Assembly (NCBI GenBank): GCA_947683425.1
Contig: CANTUQ010000108.1
Coordinates: 1,116,001-1,180,000, forward strand
From: Excoecaria cochinchinensis
Lineage: Eukaryota; Streptophyta; Magnoliopsida; Malpighiales; Euphorbiaceae
Length of the DNA stretch: 64,000 nt
Reading direction: 5' to 3'
Part shown: piece by piece, positions 57,348 through 64,000 of the stretch
Layout of the letters: each line of letters begins with the position of its first letter
Numbering within the stretch: position 1 is the first letter of the stretch
Notes under the pieces: generated by a model
What the model was told of the DNA's origin: nothing
The model's database searches: none
What the model saw: only the letters and a program-made list of their open reading frames with translations
Made by a program: the position numbers and the translations under genes

Positions 57348-58482
57348 CACAGACTCTTTTCCCGTGCGGGTGGCAGGTTTGGTTCGGTTCGAGTCGCGCG
57401 TCTGCAGGGTCGGCCACATAGGAGTTAGAAATGTTATGTTATTCTATTCAGCTTCTGTATTTTGATTTCTGTAATTTGTAGCCTTTTGATTATGTAAGGA
57501 TCTTATTATAATTAAGTTTCAGTTATTTCTCCGCTGAATGATCATATGTACGCATGTGTATATGTTTCGGCTTAGTGACTGCGTGTGTGTGAGTTAATGT
57601 ATGTCCAGTTTTGCTTCTCAAGATAAGTTTTTAATTTCTCGTGTTTTTGCATGAACGTATGCTTTCGCTTAGCGTATGTGTGCATGTGTGTGAGTGAGCG
57701 TGTGACACCCCAATGCCCCCTGGAAGGACAAGGGAGCGCTACACAGCACTATCATGCAATTATCTTATTAACTTTCCTTACATTTTAACATTACCATTTC
57801 TTATAATTCATGCATACCACTACACTATAAGTTTATCGGATGTTCTTCACTATACACTATTACAAGTTACTAGCTTCACTACTATACGTTACATATAACA
57901 CTATACATATACAAAAGAATAGCTTTTACAAAATGGAGCTCCAAATACAAAACTATACACTTGAAGAGACACTTCACGCTCCTATGGTGGCCTGCAGTAC
58001 ATCTTCAAAAACTCGACTCCAATTCACAACCTACACGGGAGACAAGCACCCGTGCTAAGCGATAACACTTAGTGGGGATGTACAAACAGATACTAACACA
58101 ATAATCACAAAGCATTACACAATAGAGAACATGCTTAACACATATGGCATATGATGTACACTCACTAGATCAATATTACGCTATCATGTCAATACGCTGT
58201 AACTCATGTTAATCACAAGTCATAAGCTATCTATAACATGCTTTAAATCGCTATTCACTTACCATGTTCAATATTCACTTCACCAAGTCAATGAGGAACA
58301 ATAAGTCACTATCATTCAATATCCATGTACACTGCTCATTAGTCACTACACTAAGCCAATTGTAGGCTCATTGCATTATTTCTAATTCAATAGCATGGCA
58401 TAAATATCACACTATCATCAAGAACAATAATTCCAATACATATTTATCATGAACACATACAATATTCTTGTTAATCATTAAT

Positions 58483-58702
58483 AGCCTGTATAGTCTTAGG
58501 AATGGATACGGGTACACTGATCAATAACATTAGAGACCGAGGCCTCGAACACTATATCACTAAAGACAGAAGTCTTGATCGCTATATCACAAAATACCCG
58601 TCGGTATCAATCACTAGACACCCGTCGGTATCAATCACTAGCAGCCGCAAATCACTAGCCCTTCATAAGCATGCTTATTTATCCACGACTCGACTACAGG
58701 CT
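58483..58702 (-). other. Multi-arm structured module, LTR F
   Basis: Closed by AGCCTGTA/TACAGGCT and GGATA/TATCC. Arms: CGAGGCCTCG, AAGAC-AGAA-GTCTT, ATACC-CGTC-GGTAT with a second near copy, and ATAAGCATGCTTAT. The shortest version found. Confidence 0.75.
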
Positions 58703-59052
58703 TATTACTTTATTCACACACTACGCATTCATTCTCATGGCATTATTCATTCGCATATTAAATTCATTCGCATGATTTGATTCTCCTCACTTGTTCATAA
58801 TTCGCATGATAATGCAATCAAGCTTAGTTAGGCTGTCATGCATTTGTAATTCACATTGTCACATGTTCGCATGATGATGCATTCAAGCTTAGTTAGGCTA
58901 TCATGCATCTCTAATTCACATAATCACATAGTTGTATGCACATAAACTTCATATATCATTAATATAATGCTCATACAATAAGGCTCCTAGTTATAGATAA
59001 GATTGCACAATTTATACACTCATATGCAATAGGGTTACATTGCCAAGACAGA

Positions 59053-59309
59053 GGGGTCACGGTCACAATCAATCTGGTTGTCACCGTGACATACTGAATC
59101 CCCAAAACAGAATGTAGTTTGTGATAGGTCACGGTCACAATCAATCTGATTGTCACCGTGACTTATGACCAACTCACGGGCAGAATGCATGTCTGGGGTA
59201 TGTCACGGTCACAATGAGTTTGATTGTCACCGTGACATACTGCACCTCAAAACAGAATGCTCATTTTGATGCCTCACGGTCACAACCAATTTGGTTGTCA
59301 CCGTGACGC
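59053..59309. repeat. Palindrome cluster of LTR F
   Basis: Four hairpins spaced about 75 bp, GTCACGGTCACAATCAA paired with TTGTCACCGTGAC; same type as in B. Confidence 0.83.
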
Positions 59310-59639
59310 ATGCCAAATTTCCACTTCACAGCCGTGTTTTACCAAGACACAGCTGTGCTTTTTCTCATACTTGGCATTCTTGCATTAACATGCTTGGGCA
59401 ACCCTCTTCACCACACAAGCATACTTTACCTCTTCATTTACATGTCATGATACACAATCAATTTGAGCATGCCAATAAATATTACAAATCACTAGATGCC
59501 ATTAACACTAATATCACTACAATAATCACTTTACACTTGTTCACTATCCAATTCAATATCAATAACAAAATCAGTATCACATCTCATTTACAAGAACTTC
59601 AAACACACTAATCACATCAAAACACAACAAATCCCTAAC

Positions 59640-59711
59640 CTCTTGGAGCACTCCTTCTTACTCTTCTATATCACTTTCTCCTTCCCTTTTCCAGCTCTAC
59701 CTGGCTCTTTT
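59640..59711 (-). other. Predicted 72-nt internal exon in LTR F
   Basis: Sense acceptor TTGTCTAG and donor AG|GTTAGGG (variant of GTTTGGG), purine core AAAAGGGAAGGAGAAAG. I do not see a clear intron 1 donor in this copy. Confidence 0.42.
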
Positions 59712-60198
59712 CTAGACAATAATGCATAATCTTCTATCTATCAATATCTACCCTTTGGTCTCCATGGTCAAAGAGAACAAATGAAAGAAGAGCAAAAAGG
59801 AAGAATGAACTCATGAGAGAGTGAGGGCCGGATCAAAGTATCAAAATACAGATTCATTCCACTAACCACCTCATGCTTGCATGCATGAATGAGGTGTCAA
59901 CCTCTCAATCCCCTTATGCTAGGTGGCTCCCTTAACACAATCCACTTGGACTCCACTAATATACAACTGATCCCACTAACTATTGACTAACTTAATTAAT
60001 CTCCACTACACTAATTAATCTTCACTTGTTAGCTAATCATGCAAAGTGCAATTCAGCCACTACAATACTTTATTTTTCTTCAATTGGGTCCCTCTCTTCA
60101 CTTTTTCACTTAGGTCCAATGCTGTAAACCCTAATTATCATGCACTCTATTACACTAATGACACTTAATTCTTCTAGGGTGATTTTCTGGGTGTTACA

Positions 60199-60251
60199 GA
60201 GCGTCGGTAGCACACCCGTGTCCTTCCAACGGGGACGTAGGGGGTGTTAGA
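60199..60251 (+). mobile_element. Solo LTR E, last part
   Basis: Target duplication GAGCG then the E end; its reverse complement matches the start of solo LTR 35491. Ends TGTTAGA at 60251, before TCTGC. Confidence 0.9.
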
Positions 60252-60803
60252 TCTGCAGATTTCTGGTCAAGGGTTGAAATTCCTGACTTTGTCATGCGTG
60301 CGACATCGTCGCGAGGTCGCGACAGAGCCCGGTGAAAGCAGCCCTCACACGCGTTCGAGCTCTCTGCCGAGCCGTGCAGCAGAGCCTCTGTCGCGAGCGC
60401 GACACATGTCGCGAGCGTGATAGAGAGCTCGGTTGCTGAATTGTTTGGGTTGGCAGCTCACTATCGCGAGCGCGATGTATGTCACGAGCACGACAGCGAG
60501 GTGCCCTAGTTCCCTCACGAGATTGCAAAGGTTGCCGTGATCGCGACCTGGGGCAAATCGCCTCTGTCGCGAGCGCGACATCTGTCGCGATAGCGACACT
60601 CCCTAGTTTCCAAATTGAGTTTTCTTTTGTGATTCCAATGTTTGAATTCTGAACTTGTGATGCCTTTAAGTTCATACTTTGATTGTTTTATGAAGTATAT
60701 TAATATAATTGGATGTATTATACATGGACAATGTTATGAATTATATGAATGTAATATGTTAAAATATGGGCCATGATGTGAGACATGATTTGTATTATGC
60801 ATG

Positions 60804-61104
60804 ACCTGCGAAAGTCAGTCTAGTGGATAGTTAGGAATGCCTAATAGAGTCTCTTAGCTGCAGCACTTGTGAATGTTTGGACCATGATCAGGTCCCCGCT
60901 TGGTTCCTCACGAACCCTTTATGTGTTCGGATCCTCGCGATCCTTTTTAATGTGTTTGGATCTTGTTTAAGATCCCCCTCTTAGTTAAATGTTTTAAAAA
61001 GCAAAAAGGTTTTCGATTCGTACCCGTAAGGTACCCTTGTGGCCGGTTGGTACCCGTAAAGTACTGTTCGTATACTCGTTATCCACTATTGCGAGTCAGC
61101 AGGT
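60804..61104 (+). other. Multi-arm structured module, LTR D
   Basis: Closed by ACCTGC/GCAGGT and AGTGGATA/TATCCACT. Arms: TTAGGAATGCCTAA (stem intact, loop base changed), GGACC/GGTCC, GGTTCCTCACGAACC, an extra arm GGATCCTCGCGATCC, GGATCTT-GTTT-AAGATCC, and two GTACCCGTAAGGTAC-type arms. Confidence 0.78.
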
Positions 61105-61530
61105 GCTTTATTGTTTTGTTTTGCTTTGAAATAACTATAAGAATGTGATATCCGAATGAGCATGATAATGATTTGGGGAATCAGTTTATATGTATATGAA
61201 CATGACTATGGGCTTTGGAATGTATGTCAGTATTATGTAAGCATGATTTTATATCTAACACGATTATCCGCACTTGTCATGTGATGTCTTATAAGTTTCA
61301 GAATGCTTTGAATGTGATTCGACTAATGTATTTATGTATGTGACTCAAGCATGGTTTTATTGTATATAAGCATGTGAATCGGATTAGTTGTGGCTGTATG
61401 TATGTAAGATTTAACTGTACTTCCCGCATGGTGATGTTATGAATGTGATGTTATGTGATTATGTCTTCGATCTCTTCTATTGGAGTGTTTTCGGCATAAT
61501 ATTTTGGGCACGTTTGGTTCGCTGTATTGT

Positions 61531-61597
61531 ATTAGCCTGTATAGTATTAGCCTGTACAGTATTAGCCTGTATAGTATTAGCCCGTATAGTATTAGCC
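61531..61597. repeat. 15-bp tandem repeat in LTR D
   Basis: ATTAGCCTGTATAGT repeated 4.5 times; G is inserted after ATTAGCC of the last unit. Confidence 0.92.
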
Positions 61598-62221
61598 TGT
61601 AACACCCCAAAACCGCCCTGGTAGTCTGAGCCTGAATGTGCCTGTCTGAGTCTGAATGTGCCTGTCTGTATCTATGTGTGTGTGTACTTGTGTGCATTTC
61701 GATGTTGCATGCATGTCAATTTATCTAAGTGTATGTGTTTATGTAAGTGTTGGGTGAGGAGAGGAGTTGTTAATGTGTGTGCAAAGGATAGGGAAGTAGG
61801 GGGTGATTAAATGATAATATTTGTGTGTGAGTGAGAGTATGGGAGTAGGGTATGCACGTGGGATAATCTCTTATGAGAGTGTGACACATGGCAAGTGGAT
61901 AGGGTTGAATTTAGTGGATGGTGAAAGAGGGAACAGCTTGAAACCCCTTTGTTTTCTTCTTCTTTTCCCGTTGCCTTCCTCTCCCTCACGCCATTTCCAT
62001 CCTCTTTTCCTTTTCTTCACCTTTCATTCTCCTTCCTCGCATATTTCTACTCTCCTCTTCTTCCTTGGGTGATTGTTTAGTTGGGTTGTGTCTCATAAGT
62101 TCAAAGGGTGAGTTTAAGTTAGTAATATCTTAGATTCTTTTCTTCCTCCTATCTAGGTTTGATTTTCACCTATGTGTTAATTGTTAGAATTAAACCTGGT
62201 TGTGTTTGATTTATGGTTCAG

Positions 62222-62298
62222 AGGAGCTTCCTAGAACATCTAAAGGAAAGAGAAAGCGAGTGGAAGCGGAGCTCACGACTAGGAGCGAAGGAAATCAG
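62222..62298 (+). other. Predicted 77-nt internal exon in LTR G
   Basis: Acceptor TTATGGTTCAG, donor CAG|GTTTGGG. Open frame reading SKGKRKRVEAELTTRSEGNQ. Confidence 0.58.
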
Positions 62299-62562
62299 GT
62301 TTGGGAATGTTTGTGTATTTTGGGATTTTTGTTTGAGAAATTTGATTGAATTTGAACTTAATGTAATTTTTATGGTTTGTGTTCTTGAGGGTCTTAGATG
62401 TGTTTAAGTATGATTTTGGTTGTGTTGATTGTGGAATTAAGTTGTTTTTTTTATGTCATTTATGATGTATGGAAGATCTACTGGAAGGTAAGAGGAGGTT
62501 TGAATTGTTTTGAGCCATTTTGGAGTTAATCCTGGTGAATTTCCCGTTCCCCGTGTGTGTGA

Positions 62563-62866
62563 GTAACGTGATCAGCCAAGAGAAGAGAGGTCTGTCACGA
62601 GTGGTGACGATCGTGATGACTCGTGATAGAGGAGGCTTGTCACGAGTGGTGACATCCATGACGACTCGTGACTAGCCAAGAGAGGTCTATCACGAGTGGT
62701 GACGACCGTGACGACTCGTGACAGAGGAGGCTTGTCACGAGTGGTGACATCCGTGACGACTCGTGACTAGCCAAGAGAGGTCTGTCACGAGAGGTGACGA
62801 CCGTGATGACTCGTGACAGAGGAGGCCTGTCACGAGTGGTGACTTCCGTCACGACTCGTGACCGGC
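62563..62866. repeat. Palindrome cluster of LTR G, 95-bp tandem
   Basis: GTCACGAGTGGTGAC and GTGACGACTCGTGAC units arranged in about three 95-bp repeats (GGTCTRTCACGAG at 62589, 62684, 62779). Confidence 0.85.
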
Positions 62867-63067
62867 CAACCTTTTTTGTCACCACCCATTTTTTTTGGAA
62901 TTTTTGCTCAGTTTTAACTTAAATGAATTTCATATCTCTTCTGAATGAACTTATACTATTGTATGATACATGTCATACTTTTATGTGCTTTTATATAAGT
63001 GATATCATGATTCTTTAGATGAATTGTATGCTATACTCTGAAATATGGATTGAATGGTTTATGCATG

Positions 63068-63341
63068 ACCTGCTAGAGTCTAGCAAGTGGATAGTTAGGC
63101 ATGCCTAATAGAGTTATGTGTAGCTGCAGCCATGTGTACGATTTGGACCCTGATCAGGTCCCCCGAATGGATCTTCATGATCTTTCTGTTGAATCTTACC
63201 TAAGATTCTATGTGAAAATACTTTGGAACGAGAATAAAAAGATTGTTTCGATACCCTCGGGTATCTATGTGTTATGAGAATATTTCTGGTACCTCCGGGT
63301 ATCTATGTGTACTCGTTATCCACTATCTTGATATAGCAGGT
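63068..63341 (+). other. Multi-arm structured module, LTR G
   Basis: Closed by ACCTGC/GCAGGT and AGTGGATA/TATCCACT. Arms: TTAGGCATGCCTAA, GCTGCAGC, GGACC/GGTCC, GGATC/GATC, GAATCTTACCTAAGATTC, GATACC-CTCG-GGTATC (63250-63265) and GGTACC-TCCG-GGTATC (63288-63303; one G.U pair and a C(UCCG)G loop). Confidence 0.78.
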
Positions 63342-63524
63342 GCAAAAGTGTTATTGGATGTTATGTATAAGTTCTGAATTATTGCTTATTAAGAATAATA
63401 TAATTACAGTACTGCTACGCATTAGCTTGATTTATGACATCTTATCAAGTAACTGTGCCATTCGTTTGTGATTGTTTGTTAATGCCAATGTGAGCGGCAG
63501 TATTGCATTTTGTGTTTTTCCCCA

Positions 63525-63570
63525 CTAAGTGATTTCGCTTAGCACGGTTGTTTTATCTGTGCAGGTGTGG
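63525..63570 (+). other. Double hairpin of LTR G
   Basis: CTAAGTG-ATTT-CGCTTAG (63525-63542, one U.G pair in sense) and GCACGG with CTGTGC (one G.U pair). Confidence 0.73.
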
Positions 63571-63965
63571 AAGACTTTGGTAAGCACGGTCAAGGCGCGC
63601 CGCATCGGGAAGGCCATCACAACTAGGGATTGGAGTTTTATAATATAGGCTTTCCTGTCTTTTTGTACAAGATTGTAAAATTTTGTGTGCCCCTTTGAAA
63701 TAGTATTCTTTGGGCCTTTGTACATGAAATCTTTTGTAATATGTACAGACTTGGTTGATGAATATATAATAGAAAGAAAAAAACTTATCCTGTTCAGTAC
63801 CGCTGTGCTTCTCTTTTATAAGCTTTATATTATCTCTGTATTATCTGTTTACTTGCTGTGATCAAATGTTTTGGTATGTGTAATGTGACACTCCTATCTA
63901 TCGGGACCCTTCTCCCTCTACCGGGGTAGAAGTCTTCAGGGTATAGGTGGGGGTGTGACATTTGG

Positions 63966-63977
63966 TGGTATCAGAGC
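63966..63977 (+). other. Primer-binding site of element G (tRNA-iMet)
   Basis: TGGTATCAGAGC, 5 nt (TTTGG) after the LTR end. The last 23 bases of the window are leader with no ORF. Confidence 0.94.
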
Positions 63978-64000
63978 ATTTGGTTTGGATGTTTCTGGGT

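Larger units (their letters stand above)
53805..57700 (+). mobile_element. Solo LTR E, first part
   Basis: Starts TGTCACACCCC; continues after the F insertion at 60204-60251 and ends TGTTAGA (a mutated TGTTACA). Total about 3944 bp, matching solo LTR 35491. Target duplication TCTGC on both sides. No internal region. Contains leader, intron 1 (54231-54348), small exon, palindromes 54884-55171, module and hairpin 57329-57347. Confidence 0.92.
57701..60198 (-). mobile_element. Solo LTR F (2498 bp)
   Basis: TGTGACACC to GGTGTTACA, flanked by a perfect 5-bp duplication GAGCG (57696-57700, 60199-60203) inside LTR E. Reverse part order shows minus orientation. Contains hairpin 58055-58072 (with a sense G.U pair), module 58483-58702, palindromes 59053-59309 and small exon 59640-59711. 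Confidence 0.93.
60252..61597 (+). mobile_element. LTR D, second part
   Basis: Resumes after the TCTGC duplication. Holds a second palindrome group of TCGCGA type (60293-60598) and the module (60804-61104), and ends in a 15-bp tandem repeat where G is inserted. The expected CTAAGCG hairpin and LTR end are beyond G. Confidence 0.85.
61598..63960 (+). mobile_element. 5' LTR of element G (2363 bp)
   Basis: TGTAACACC to GGGTGTGACA, followed by a primer-binding site, so an internal region continues to the right. Left flank TAGCC. Contains a GTGACACATGG box, CT-rich leader, donor GTGAGT (62108), intron 1 (62108-62221), small exon, palindromes, module and double hairpin. Poly(A)-signal-like sequence (TTTGTACATGAAATC, TTTTGTAATATGTAC) lies at 63655-63780. 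Confidence 0.9.

Overview
The window is repeat-rich plant nuclear DNA built almost wholly of nested Ty3/gypsy LTR retrotransposons. I recognise no cellular gene, tRNA, rRNA or CRISPR array. The plant assignment rests on the element lineages: chromodomain (Tekay/Del-like) chromoviruses, Tat/Ogre-like elements with a second RNase H, and an Athila-like ORF1 fragment. The species cannot be told.

Layout. 1-15721: tandem array of one chromovirus family (here 'A'), minus strand, LTR-internal-LTR-internal-LTR with a 7147-bp period; one Gag-Pol is intact (1396-6027) and the next carries an internal stop. It sits inside an older relative, 'B' (gag pseudogene 15848-17220, LTR 17329-20241). 20242-23758: a broken DUF7745-like ORF on minus and an Athila-like ORF1 with its own promoter and leader intron on plus. 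23759-45350: a second tandem array, of decayed Tat-like elements on minus (LTR 23759-26398, gag-pol 28250-34815, LTR remnant about 34795-35117, deleted copy 35118-43262, LTR 43263-45350). A 3.9-kb solo LTR (35491-39424) splits the second Tat 3' repeat array. 45351-51837: element 'C', LTR-gag only-LTR. Into its 5' LTR is inserted LTR 'D' (plus), into D solo LTR 'E' (plus), and into E solo LTR 'F' (minus). D is also hit by 'G' (plus, LTR 61598-63960), whose primer-binding site ends the window. E and F have 5-bp target duplications.

Main discovery candidate. The chromovirus LTRs (A, B, C, D, E-family, F, G) differ greatly in sequence but share one order of parts read in the sense direction: U3; CT-rich leader ending in a splice donor; an intron of 104-124 nt; a purine-rich internal exon of 72-78 nt ending AG|GTTTGGG; a cluster of family-specific palindromes; a 220-306 nt multi-arm fold closed by a long-range helix; a double hairpin (CTAAGCG/CGCTTAG); the LTR end; the tRNA-iMet primer-binding site; and, in A, B and C, a 3' splice acceptor at or within 4 nt of the gag ATG. 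Stems are kept by compensatory changes between families. G.U wobbles and C(UUCG)G or C(UACG)G loops make sense only on the sense strand, which points to selection on RNA. Inference: splicing joins leader, small exon and gag for translation, while the structured region and primer-binding site lie in the large intron and stay only in unspliced genomic RNA, a layout like a retroviral packaging and dimerisation region.
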